Shown: positions 25,975 to 33,829 of the stretch, in pieces
Layout of the letters: each line of letters begins with the position of its first letter
Numbering within the stretch: position 1 is the first letter of the stretch
Source of the DNA: Variovorax paradoxus B4
Lineage (GTDB): Bacteria; Pseudomonadota; Gammaproteobacteria; Burkholderiales; Burkholderiaceae_C
Assembly: GCF_000463015.1 (NCBI RefSeq)
Contig: NC_022247.1
Span: 3,968,001 to 4,032,000 of the forward strand
Length of the DNA stretch: 64,000 bases
Direction of reading: 5' to 3'
The notes under the pieces: model-generated
What the model was told of the DNA's origin: nothing
The model's database searches: none
What the model saw: the letters and a program-made list of their open reading frames with translations, nothing else
Program-made: the position numbers and the translations under genes

Positions 25975-27231
25975 TCAAACGTCTTTCGCGAGCCGCAGCC
26001 CCGAGAACTGCCAGCGCGCCGCCGGCGGAAAGAAATTGCGGTAGCTGGGCCGCGTGTGCCCGGCCGGGGTGGCCACGCTGCCACCGCGCAACACCAGTTG
26101 ACCCACCATGAACTTGCCGTTGTATTCGGCCGCGATGCCGGGCATGGGCCTGAACCCGGGATACGGATCGTAGGAAGAGCGCGTCCATTGCCAGACGTGG
26201 CTCGTCATCTGCGAGATGCCGGGCGCATCGAAGGCGGCTTCCCATTCGAATTCGGTAGGCAGGCGCGCACCGGCCCATTCGGCATAGGCGGCGGCCTCGT
26301 AGAAGCTCAGCTGCGACACCGGCGCGTCGGCCTCCATCGGCCGCAGGCCATGCAGGCCGAACACCTGCCAGCCGCCCTGTTGCGGCTGGGTCTCCAGCCG
26401 GGGATCGTCGGCGGCCAGCCAGTAGGCCGGATGGCGCCAGCCCTGCGCCTGCACGGCGGCCCAGCCGTCGGAGAGCCAGAGTTCGGGGCGCTGGTAGCCG
26501 CCATCGGCAATGAACTGCGCATAGTCGCCGCAGCTCACCAGCCGGTCGGCAATGGCATAGGGCTGCAGCAGGGCCGCATGGCGCGGCGTTTCGTTGTCGA
26601 AGGCAAAACCCTGCTGCGGCCCCTCATGGCCCACCTGCACCACGCCGCCAGGCTGCGGCAGCCAGCGCATGGCCTGAGGCACGGCGGCAAGCCGCAGCAC
26701 GGGCCCTGCCGCGGGCCTGTAGGCGGGCAGCAGCGGATTGCATGACAAGGCATGGAGGATGTCGGTGAGCAGCAGTTCCTGGTGCTGCTGCTCATGGTGC
26801 AGCCCGAGCGTGACGATGGGCTCGATGGCGGCCCAGTCGTGCTCGCCAGTGCCGCCTTCGAGCAATGCGAGCACCGCCTCGTCGACATGGCTGCGGTAGG
26901 CATGCACCTCGTTCACGGAAGGCCGCGTGAGCAACCCTCGCTGTGGCCGCGGGTGGCGCGGCCCCAGTGCCTCGTAGTACGAATTGAAGAGGTAGTGAAA
27001 CCGCACGTCGAACGGCCGGTAGCCCGCGGCGTGCGGCTGGAGCAGCACGGTCTCGAAGAACCAGGTCGTGTGCGCGAGATGCCATTTGGTCGGGCTCGCG
27101 TCGGGCATCGACTGGATGCACTGGTCTTCGGCGGAGAGCGGCGCGGCGAGTGCCAGGCTGGCGGCGCGCACTTCGCGGAACTTGTCGCGCAGTGCGCTCG
27201 CCGCCTGGGTGATCGGCCGGGAAAGCGTCAT
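25975..27231 (-). CDS. egtB: Hercynine oxygenase (sulfoxide synthase), ergothioneine synthesis
   Basis: A 418-residue iron enzyme that couples oxygen-dependent C-S bond formation between hercynine and a thiol donor. The N-terminal DinB-like domain holds the metal ligands His51/His54 (KWHLAHTTWFFET) and His146-x3-His150 (HHEQQHQELL). The C-terminal formylglycine-enzyme-like domain has LPTEFEWEAAFDAPG, VWQWTRSSYDPYPGF and LRGGSVATPAGHTRPSYRNFFPP. Whether the donor is cysteine or gamma-glutamylcysteine is not decided here. No EgtC or EgtE gene lies beside it. The start has GGAGACACC upstream. Confidence 0.92.
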   Translation of the reverse strand: MTLSRPITQAASALRDKFREVRAASLALAAPLSAEDQCIQSMPDASPTKWHLAHTTWFFETVLLQPHAAGYRPFDVRFHYLFNSYYEALGPRHPRPQRGLLTRPSVNEVHAYRSHVDEAVLALLEGGTGEHDWAAIEPIVTLGLHHEQQHQELLLTDILHALSCNPLLPAYRPAAGPVLRLAAVPQAMRWLPQPGGVVQVGHEGPQQGFAFDNETPRHAALLQPYAIADRLVSCGDYAQFIADGGYQRPELWLSDGWAAVQAQGWRHPAYWLAADDPRLETQPQQGGWQVFGLHGLRPMEADAPVSQLSFYEAAAYAEWAGARLPTEFEWEAAFDAPGISQMTSHVWQWTRSSYDPYPGFRPMPGIAAEYNGKFMVGQLVLRGGSVATPAGHTRPSYRNFFPPAARWQFSGLRLAKDV

Positions 27232-27424
27232 GGTGTCTCCAGTCGGGTCAACCGCAATTTGTAGCCGATGGCTGCTGCAGCAGCGCGTAGGACAAGTTCG
27301 CGCCCTTGAAGCGCCGTGTCATGCCGCGTCGCCGTGCAGCCACCGGGTGGGGGGGGGAGCCACTTTGGCACAAGATCGGCCGGCTTGCAGGGCGGCTGGG
27401 TATCGGCTGCGTATCATCTGTTCG

Positions 27425-28771
27425 ATGCAAACGACCAACGCCTCCGCCCGCCCCCATGTCGTCATCGTCGGCTGCGGATTCGGCGGACTCGAAGCCGCCC
27501 GCAGGCTCGAAAGCGCCGACGTGGACGTGACGGTGATCGAAAAGACCAACCACCACCTGTTCCAGCCCCTGCTCTACCAGGTGGCGACCGCCGGGCTCGC
27601 CGCGCCGTCGATCGCGGCGCCGGTGCGTGCCCTGTTCCGTCAGCAGCCGCGCATCACCACGCTGCTCGGCGAAGTGAGTGCCATCGATCCGGCAGCGCGC
27701 GCGGTCCGGTTGACCAACGGCAGCCTGGTGAGCTACGACCACCTCGTCGTCGCGGCCGGCGCCACGCACAGCTATTTCGGCCATGACGAATGGGCGCCCG
27801 TCGCGCCCGGCCTGAAGACGCTGGCCGACGCCTTCGAGATCCGCCGCCGCGTGCTGATGTCGTTCGAGGCGGCCGAAACCGCGACCGACCCGGAGCGCCG
27901 GCGCGCCCTGCTCACCTTCGCGGTGATCGGCGCCGGCCCGACGGGGGTCGAAATGGCAGGCACGCTGGCCGAGATTGCCAAGCACACGCTCGCCGGCGAG
28001 TTCCGCCACATCGACCCCGGGAGCGCGCAGGTGCTGCTGATCGAAGGCGGACCGCGCGTGCTGCAGGCCATGCCCGAGAACCTCAGCCAGAAGGCGCTCG
28101 AACAACTGGAAAAACTTGGCGTGGAGGTGCGGCTCAATGCGCGCGTGACCGCCATCGACGCCGGCGGGCTCGAAGTGCAGTCCGGCGGTGGCGCCGACGG
28201 CGCACCTGCCACCAGCTACCGCATCGACACCAGCTGCGTGGTGTGGGCGGCAGGCGTCGCAGCTTCGCCGCTGGGGCGCATGCTGGGCGAGGCGACCGGC
28301 GCCGAATGCGACCGCGCAGGCCGCATCAAGGTCGAGCCCGACCTGAGCCTGGCCGGCCATCCCGAGATCAGCGTGGTGGGCGACCTGGCAGCAGCTTTGA
28401 GCTACGCCCCCGGCAAGCCGCCGAAGCCGGTGCCCGGCGTGTCGCCCGGCGCCAAGCAGATGGGCCGCGCGGCGGCCGCCAACATTCTTCGCCGCATCGC
28501 GGGCGAGCCGACCGTGCCTTTCCGCTACCGGGACTACGGCAACCTGGCCACCATCGGCCGCAACTCGGCGGTGGTGGACCTGGAAACGCCCCTCGGCCCG
28601 CTGCGCTTCAGCGGCCGGCTCGCATGGCTGTTCTGGCTGTTCGCGCACGCGTACTTCCTGATCGGGTTCCGCAACCGCATCGTGGTGATGATGGACTGGG
28701 CCAGCGCCTACTGGAGCTTCCAGCGCAATGCGCGCGTGGTGGCGGACGTGCAGGGCAAGAGCGAGTCCTAG
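27425..28771 (+). CDS. ndh: Type II NADH:quinone oxidoreductase (NDH-2)
   Basis: A 448-residue membrane-associated flavoenzyme. The FAD motif VGCGFGGLEAA is at 15-25, followed by KTNHHLFQPLLYQVATAGLA, the conserved NDH-2 quinone-site segment. The NADH motif is AVIGAGPTGVEMAG at about residue 162. VWAAGVAASPLG and EISVVGDLA follow. The C-terminal hydrophobic helix FSGRLAWLFWLFAHAYFLIGFRNRIVV anchors it to the membrane. It oxidises NADH without proton pumping. It has no Shine-Dalgarno sequence, and a TATCAT hexamer ends 7 bases before the ATG. A perfect hairpin follows the stop. Confidence 0.9.
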   Translation: MQTTNASARPHVVIVGCGFGGLEAARRLESADVDVTVIEKTNHHLFQPLLYQVATAGLAAPSIAAPVRALFRQQPRITTLLGEVSAIDPAARAVRLTNGSLVSYDHLVVAAGATHSYFGHDEWAPVAPGLKTLADAFEIRRRVLMSFEAAETATDPERRRALLTFAVIGAGPTGVEMAGTLAEIAKHTLAGEFRHIDPGSAQVLLIEGGPRVLQAMPENLSQKALEQLEKLGVEVRLNARVTAIDAGGLEVQSGGGADGAPATSYRIDTSCVVWAAGVAASPLGRMLGEATGAECDRAGRIKVEPDLSLAGHPEISVVGDLAAALSYAPGKPPKPVPGVSPGAKQMGRAAAANILRRIAGEPTVPFRYRDYGNLATIGRNSAVVDLETPLGPLRFSGRLAWLFWLFAHAYFLIGFRNRIVVMMDWASAYWSFQRNARVVADVQGKSES

Positions 28772-28772
28772 C

Positions 28773-28800
28773 GGCGCTCCGAAGGCCCCTTCGGAGCGCC
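28773..28800. terminator. Perfect 13-bp hairpin between convergent NDH-2 and PhoX genes
   Basis: GGCGCTCCGAAGG (28773-28785) and CCTTCGGAGCGCC (28788-28800) are exact reverse complements separated by two bases, giving a practical stem of 12 bp with a 4-base loop. It begins 2 bases after the NDH-2 stop and ends 16 bases before the PhoX stop. No U-run follows on either side. It is therefore either a hairpin that protects 3' ends or a terminator that needs help from Rho. Confidence 0.6.
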
Positions 28801-28815
28801 CTGCCCCTTCCCGCG

Positions 28816-30747
28816 TCAGGTCCCGATCACGCCGCCATCGTTCTTCGTGATGGCGACCGTCGCCGAGCGCGGGCGCCCGGCGCCATCCGGCCACTTCGAC
28901 ACGGCGAGCGGACGTTCCGGGTCGCTGCGCTCATTGGCCGGCTCGCCCGGATGCTGCACGTTGATGAAGAGCGTGCGCAGATCGGGCGTGGCCGTGAGGC
29001 CGGTGACCTCGCAGCCGGCGGGCCCGAGCAGGAAGCGGCGGATCTCACCCTGGGTCGGATCGCATGCCAGCATCTGGTTGTTCGGCAGGTTGGCGTATTC
29101 GCCCTTGCCGAGCGTGGAGGTCGAGACGTCGGTCTCGATCCACAGCACGCCGCGCGCATCGACCATCAGGCCATCGGGGCTGCCGAAGGTGTCGCCCTTG
29201 ATGTTGCCCTGCGCTTCGTAGCGCGTCTGCTTCGGATCGCCCGCGAGCACGAGGTGGTTCCAGGCGAACCTGGTCGCGTCGAGGTCACCGTTTTCCTTCC
29301 AGCGGATGATCTGGCCCATCGTGTTGTTGGAGCGCGGATTGGCCGCGTCCATGAAGGGCTGGCCCGGCGCGCCGCGGTTGCTGTTGTTGGTGAGCGTGCA
29401 ATAGACCTCCTTCGTCAGCGGATCGACGGTGGTCCATTCGGGGCGGTCCATCTTGGTGGCGCCCAGCAGGTCGCTGGCCTGGCGCGCCTTGATGAGCACG
29501 TCGCCCTGGGTTGCAAAGCCCTTGTCGGCGACGAGTCCGTTCCTGCCCTGCACCAGCGGCAGCCACTCGCCGGTGCCGTCCACGTCGAAGCGGCCCACAT
29601 AGAGCGTGCCGTGGTCGAGCAGTTCGCGGTTGGCGGCCGCGCCGCCGGGCTGCACCTTGTCGCGGCTCACGAACTTGTAGATGTATTCGAAGCGCGAGTC
29701 CTCGCCCATGTAGATGACCGCGCGGCCGTCGTTGGTGAGCGCGGTGGCGGCGCCCTCGTGCGCGGCGCGGCCGAGCGCGGTGCGCTTGCGCGGCGTCGAC
29801 GCCGGGTCCTGCGGATCGATCTCGACCACCCAGCCGTAGCGGTTCGACTCGTTCGGGTGCTTCGCCACGTCGAAGCGCGCCTCATGCTCGTGCCAGCGGT
29901 ACTTGGCGCCGTTGCCCTTCTTGATGCCCCAGCGCTTCTGGTGTGCGTCGGGCGTGCCGGTGCCTTCGAAGTAGTCCGCGAAGTTTTCCTCGCAGGTCAG
30001 GTAGGTGCCCCACGGCGTCTGGCCGTTCGAGCAGTTGTTGTAGGTGCCGAGCACCTGCGTACCCGTCGGATCGCCCGCGGTGCGCAGCATCGGGTGGCCG
30101 GCGGCGGGGCCGGTGAGCGTCATTGGCGTGAGCGCGGTGATGCGGCGCGCGAAACGCGACGGCAGCACCTGCGACCATTTCGCGCCCTCGCGCTGCAGCT
30201 CGATGACCGACACGCCGTGCGCGTTCATCGACTTGCGCACCTTCTCGGCCGTCCAGGTCTTCATGCCGTCCGGATGCAGCAGGCCGTCGTCGACGTATTC
30301 GTGGTTCAGCACCAGCAGGCCGCGGTTCGATCCGTCGAGCGGAAAGAAGGCCATGCCGTCGTGGTGCATGCCGGCCTGCAGGGCTTGTTCGTCCGCGGTG
30401 TTGGAGCCATCGGCCTTGAATGCGGGCATGCGGCCGGCGATGCCTGTGGCGTCGCCCCAGCGGTAGAGCACCCGCGCGCTGTAGCCCTCGGGCACGACGA
30501 TGCGGTCGACGGCGGCCATGGGCACGCTCTTGAAGCCGATGGCCCGGCCCAGCGAACTCACCGGGCTGCCTGAGGGGGTGGTGGCGCAACCGGCCAGCGT
30601 GCCGGCCACCAGCGGCCCGAAGAGGCCTGCCACTGCCGCCGCCAGGCCGCCGCGCACGAACACGCGACGCTTCGGGTCGGACACTTCGTGGATGGTGGGG
30701 TTGGCGGAGGGATTGGAGTCCTCCATCCGCTCGAAATCTTTGGCCAT
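28816..30747 (-). CDS. PhoX-family alkaline phosphatase (DUF839), Tat-exported
   Basis: A 643-residue protein. The N-terminus MAKDFERMEDSNPSANPTIHEVSDPKRRVFVRGGLAAAVAGLFGP has a twin-arginine signal (Arg27-Arg28) after a 25-residue leader, which is usual in PhoX. The mature protein has the DUF839 beta-propeller pattern (LVLNHEYVDDGLLHPDG, GTYLTCEENFADYFEG, AATALTNDGRAVIYMGED). PhoX enzymes are calcium/iron phosphatases active on phosphomonoesters in the periplasm, usually induced by phosphate starvation. No pho box was identified. An alternative ATG at 30798 has a GGGGA ribosome site and would add 17 residues. Confidence 0.85.
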   Translation of the reverse strand: MAKDFERMEDSNPSANPTIHEVSDPKRRVFVRGGLAAAVAGLFGPLVAGTLAGCATTPSGSPVSSLGRAIGFKSVPMAAVDRIVVPEGYSARVLYRWGDATGIAGRMPAFKADGSNTADEQALQAGMHHDGMAFFPLDGSNRGLLVLNHEYVDDGLLHPDGMKTWTAEKVRKSMNAHGVSVIELQREGAKWSQVLPSRFARRITALTPMTLTGPAAGHPMLRTAGDPTGTQVLGTYNNCSNGQTPWGTYLTCEENFADYFEGTGTPDAHQKRWGIKKGNGAKYRWHEHEARFDVAKHPNESNRYGWVVEIDPQDPASTPRKRTALGRAAHEGAATALTNDGRAVIYMGEDSRFEYIYKFVSRDKVQPGGAAANRELLDHGTLYVGRFDVDGTGEWLPLVQGRNGLVADKGFATQGDVLIKARQASDLLGATKMDRPEWTTVDPLTKEVYCTLTNNSNRGAPGQPFMDAANPRSNNTMGQIIRWKENGDLDATRFAWNHLVLAGDPKQTRYEAQGNIKGDTFGSPDGLMVDARGVLWIETDVSTSTLGKGEYANLPNNQMLACDPTQGEIRRFLLGPAGCEVTGLTATPDLRTLFINVQHPGEPANERSDPERPLAVSKWPDGAGRPRSATVAITKNDGGVIGT

Positions 30748-30825
30748 CTTCTTGTCGTCATGGGGTTGCGAGAACCCGCGATGGTCTCGCGTCCGCATGA
30801 ATTCCCCATGACAGCGACCGGCGGC

Positions 30826-31350
30826 TCAGAAGAGGGCGTCGCTCCAGTGGTGCTCGCGCCGCTCCCGCCGCCAGTCCCAGGGCGGCGTCGGCTTCGAATC
30901 GGCCCACAGCCCCAGGCCTTGCGCACGCGCGGCATCCTGCAGCTTGAAGAGCCCGCCTCCGCGCTTGGTCGCAATGCCGTCGTAGTCGTACACCCAGGCC
31001 CAGCCGCCGGACACCATGCGGCTGCCCGCGTCCTCTCCGTTGCACGCCACGTCGGCCACGGTGCGGCCATAGCGGTCGGTGTCGCGCGGCGTGATCTGCG
31101 CCTTCTCGGCGTAGCAGAGCCGGCTCAGCGCCTGCCGGCTGCGCTGGCCATAGGGCTGCTTGCTTTCGGGCGCATCGATCGCGGCGATGCGCACCTTGAT
31201 CTGCTCATAGGAACCGGCGCGCCCGCAGCGCGCCGTGAGCGTGTCGCCGTCGCTGATACCGACGACCAGGCAACTGCGGGGCTCGGCGTGAGCCAGCAGC
31301 GGAGGAGAAACGAAAGCGAAAAGAAGAAGAAAGACCGGGCGAAAGCGCAT
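30826..31350 (-). CDS. Secreted thermonuclease-family (SNase-like) nuclease
   Basis: A 174-residue protein with a signal peptide (MRFRPVFLLLFAFVSPPLLAHA). The staphylococcal nuclease fold follows: VGISDGDTLTARC supplies the calcium-binding Asp residues, KVRIAAIDAPESKQPYGQRSRQAL carries the Arg and Glu catalytic residues, and DRYGRTVADVAC gives the second Arg. It should cut DNA or RNA outside the cytoplasm in a calcium-dependent way. The length fits one SNase domain. ATG 31350 is chosen because it starts the signal peptide. Confidence 0.82.
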   Translation of the reverse strand: MRFRPVFLLLFAFVSPPLLAHAEPRSCLVVGISDGDTLTARCGRAGSYEQIKVRIAAIDAPESKQPYGQRSRQALSRLCYAEKAQITPRDTDRYGRTVADVACNGEDAGSRMVSGGWAWVYDYDGIATKRGGGLFKLQDAARAQGLGLWADSKPTPPWDWRRERREHHWSDALF

Positions 31351-31425
31351 GCAGGCAGGAGCGGAACGGACACGTTGCAAAGAGCGTTGATTCTCGACGC
31401 GAAGTGCCCATCCCATCCGGCTGAA

Positions 31426-33117
31426 TCATTTGTTTTCGTCTTCCTGCAGCAGCCGCCACATCACCTTGCCGCTGCCGCTCTTGGGCAGCGCGTCGACGAA
31501 CTGCACCTTGCGCGGGATCTTGTAGACCGCCATGTTCTCGCGGCACCAGTCGATGATCTGCTGCTCGGTGGTGTCCTTGTGCGTGGCGCGCAGCACCACC
31601 ACGGCCTTGACCGATTCGCCGCGGTAGTCGTCCCTGGTGGAAATGACGCAGGCCTCCTGGATCGCGGGATGGCGGAACATCAGCAGCTCGACCTCGGCCG
31701 GCCACACCTTGAAGCCGCTCGCGTTGATCATGCGCTTCAGGCGGTCGGTCATGAAGAAGTAGCCGTCCTCGTCCATCCGGCCCATGTCGCCCGAGCGGAA
31801 GAAGCGCTTGCCCTCGAACTCGACGAAAGCCGCCTGGGTGGCGTCGGGGCGCTTCCAGTAGCCCTGGAACACCTCGGGGCCGTGGATGATGATCTCGCCC
31901 GATTCGCCGACGGGCATTTCCTTCAGGGTGTCGGGGTCGACCACGCGCGCATCGGTGCTCATGAAGGGAATGCCCAGGCATTGCTGCTTGGGGTGGTCCG
32001 ACGGATTGGTATGCGAAGGCGCGGCGGTTTCGGTGAGGCCGTAGCCCTCCTGGTACTTGAGGCCGTACTGCTCGAAGAGGCGCTGCGCCACGGCCTGCGG
32101 CATGGCGGCGCCGCCGCCGCCGATGTGCGTGATGCTCGACAGGTCGTAGCTCGCGAAATTCGGGCTGGCCATGAGGTCGATCACCATGGTGGGGATGTTG
32201 GTCCAGCTCGTGACCTTCCAGCGCGAGATGAGCCGGCCCGCCACGTCGCGGTCCCAGCGCGGCATGATGACCAGCGTAGCCGCCGCGAGGATGGAGGTGT
32301 GCATCATGCTCACCACGCCGGTGATGTGGAACATGGGCACCACCGCCAGCACCACCGCTTCCGAGGTGGCCTGGCCCCAGAGCTGGCTGGCCACCGCGTT
32401 GTGCATGAGGCTGGAATGGTGGTGCACGCAGCCCTTGGGCAGGCCGGTGGTGCCGCTGGTGTAGGGCAGCAGGGCCATGTCGTTGGCGCCCACCAGGTGC
32501 TCGGGCGCGGGATGGCCGGCCGCGAGCGCGTCGGTCCAGGCCATGGCCTGGCCGCCGGCCAGTTCGGGCAGCGGATGGCGCGTGGCGAGCCACTCATTCC
32601 ATGCCGGCGCCGGAGCGTCGGCGCCGTTCGCATCGGCGTCGAAGGCGTCGGTGAACTGGGTCACGATCATGTGGGCCAGCTGCTGCCCGGGCGGCAGCGC
32701 ATTGCTGGCCTTGGCCAGCTCGCCGGCCAGGTCGCCGGTGGTGATGGCCACCCTGGCGTCCGGGTCGACGATGTAGTGCTTGAGCTCCTCGGCCCGGTTC
32801 ATCGGGTTGACGGGCACCACCACCGCATTGGCGCGCAGGATCGCGAAATGCGCGACCACGAGCTGCGGGCAGTTCTGCATGTTCAGCACCACGCGGTCGC
32901 CGCGCTTCACGCCCAGTGCGTGCAGCACGCCGGCCAGGCGCTCGACCTGGGCCGCGAAATCGCGATAGCTCAGCACCCGCCCGAAGAAGACCAGCGCGGC
33001 CTTGTCCGGATAGCGCGCCGCCGAAGTTGCGAGGTTGTGCCACAGCGAGGTGACGGGAACGGTGATCGAATGCGGGAGGCGCTTGGGCCAGAACTTGTAG
33101 TGCGGACGTGGTTGCAT
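31426..33117 (-). CDS. Long-chain fatty acid-CoA ligase-like AMP-binding enzyme
   Basis: A 563-residue acyl-CoA synthetase. Motifs in order are the P-loop LLPYTSGTTGLPKGCVHHHSSLMHN (about 222-246), YQEGYGLTETAAPSHTNPS, GEIIIHGPEVFQGYWKRP, FFRSGDMGRMDEDGYFFMTDRLKRMINASGFKVWP, and the catalytic Lys in PKSGSGKVMWRLL at the end. It activates a carboxylic acid through an acyl-adenylate. Chain length is not decided by sequence; the general similarity is to FadD-like and cyclohexane-carboxylate ligases. ATG 33117 is preferred to a TTG two codons upstream. The OsmC gene is divergent, 226 bases away. Confidence 0.86.
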   Translation of the reverse strand: MQPRPHYKFWPKRLPHSITVPVTSLWHNLATSAARYPDKAALVFFGRVLSYRDFAAQVERLAGVLHALGVKRGDRVVLNMQNCPQLVVAHFAILRANAVVVPVNPMNRAEELKHYIVDPDARVAITTGDLAGELAKASNALPPGQQLAHMIVTQFTDAFDADANGADAPAPAWNEWLATRHPLPELAGGQAMAWTDALAAGHPAPEHLVGANDMALLPYTSGTTGLPKGCVHHHSSLMHNAVASQLWGQATSEAVVLAVVPMFHITGVVSMMHTSILAAATLVIMPRWDRDVAGRLISRWKVTSWTNIPTMVIDLMASPNFASYDLSSITHIGGGGAAMPQAVAQRLFEQYGLKYQEGYGLTETAAPSHTNPSDHPKQQCLGIPFMSTDARVVDPDTLKEMPVGESGEIIIHGPEVFQGYWKRPDATQAAFVEFEGKRFFRSGDMGRMDEDGYFFMTDRLKRMINASGFKVWPAEVELLMFRHPAIQEACVISTRDDYRGESVKAVVVLRATHKDTTEQQIIDWCRENMAVYKIPRKVQFVDALPKSGSGKVMWRLLQEDENK

Positions 33118-33343
33118 GGTCAAGGCAGGCGGACGGAAGAGAGAGAAGGAGGACAGGCCGCAGCCTAAGCCGAGCCGTGCGCCGCTCCCATCGGGGAAGC
33201 CCCCGGGCGCGTCACCTTGGCGACGCCCCTTGCTCGCGATTGCGCGATCTTCATCGCACGCGCCCTGCGACTACAGACAAGCCCGGCGTTCCGCGCGATA
33301 CCTGCTTCTCCCCCACCCGTTACCTGAATGAAGGAGAGTTTTC

Positions 33344-33784
33344 ATGGCAGCAGACAAGCACGCAAGCGTTCACTGGGAAGGCGCCGGCAAGACCGGCAAG
33401 GGCCAGATCAGCACCGAGACCGGCGCCCTCAAGGACTACCCCTACGGCTTCGCAAGCCGCTTCGAGGACGACAAGCGCGGCACCAACCCCGAGGAAATCG
33501 TCGGCGCGGCCCATGCGGCCTGCTTCACGATGGCCTTTGCCTTCGCGCTGGAGAAAGAGGGCCTGACAGCCACCAGGATCGACACCAAGGCCGCGGTGCG
33601 GCTGGCCAAGGATGGCGAGGGCTTCAAGATCGACCGCATTGCGCTCGAGCTCGATGCCGCGGTGCCCAATCTGGAAGAAGCGAAGTTCCAGCAGATCGCG
33701 GCCGCCGCCAAGGCCGGCTGCCCGCTGTCGAAGGCGCTGGCCAGCGTGCCGGAAATCACGCTGAAGGCCACGCTCGCCGGCTGA
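33344..33784 (+). CDS. osmC: OsmC-family peroxiredoxin
   Basis: A 146-residue OsmC/Ohr-fold protein. The two redox cysteines are Cys60 (AAHAACFTMAFAFAL) and Cys126 (AKAGCPLSKAL), spaced as in OsmC. The conserved Arg is in YGFASRFEDDKRGTNPEE. It reduces organic hydroperoxides using a dithiol partner. Of the two sub-families, the NPEEIVGAAHAACF and GCPLSKA sequences fit OsmC better than Ohr. The AAGGAGAG ribosome site is strong. The Bug gene follows after 45 bases. Confidence 0.88.
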   Translation: MAADKHASVHWEGAGKTGKGQISTETGALKDYPYGFASRFEDDKRGTNPEEIVGAAHAACFTMAFAFALEKEGLTATRIDTKAAVRLAKDGEGFKIDRIALELDAAVPNLEEAKFQQIAAAAKAGCPLSKALASVPEITLKATLAG

Positions 33785-33796
33785 GCCGCTGCTTAT

Positions 33797-33828
33797 GATC
33801 GTCTCCACTTGAAAAAGAGGAGACGATC
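33797..33828 (+). promoter_or_regulatory. Perfect 10-bp hairpin that buries the ribosome site of the Bug gene
   Basis: GATCGTCTCC (33797-33806) and GGAGACGATC (33819-33828) are exact reverse complements separated by a 12-base A-rich loop (ACTTGAAAAAGA). The GGAG of the right arm is the Shine-Dalgarno sequence of the gene starting at 33830. In the message the stem would leave the AUG one base outside the hairpin. It could be a translation switch, an RNA thermometer or, as DNA, a repressor site. A perfect 10-bp stem here is unlikely to be chance. Confidence 0.65.
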
Positions 33829-33829
33829 C

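Noticed and set aside
27361..27395. TGGCAC...TTGC as a sigma-54 promoter before NDH-2
   Set aside because: The GG and GC elements are 18 bases apart instead of 10, so the spacing rules out sigma-54.
27790..30573. A long plus-strand open frame covering NDH-2 and the antisense of PhoX
   Set aside because: It is the out-of-frame reading of NDH-2 joined to the antisense of PhoX. No family motif appears, while both real genes have complete motifs.
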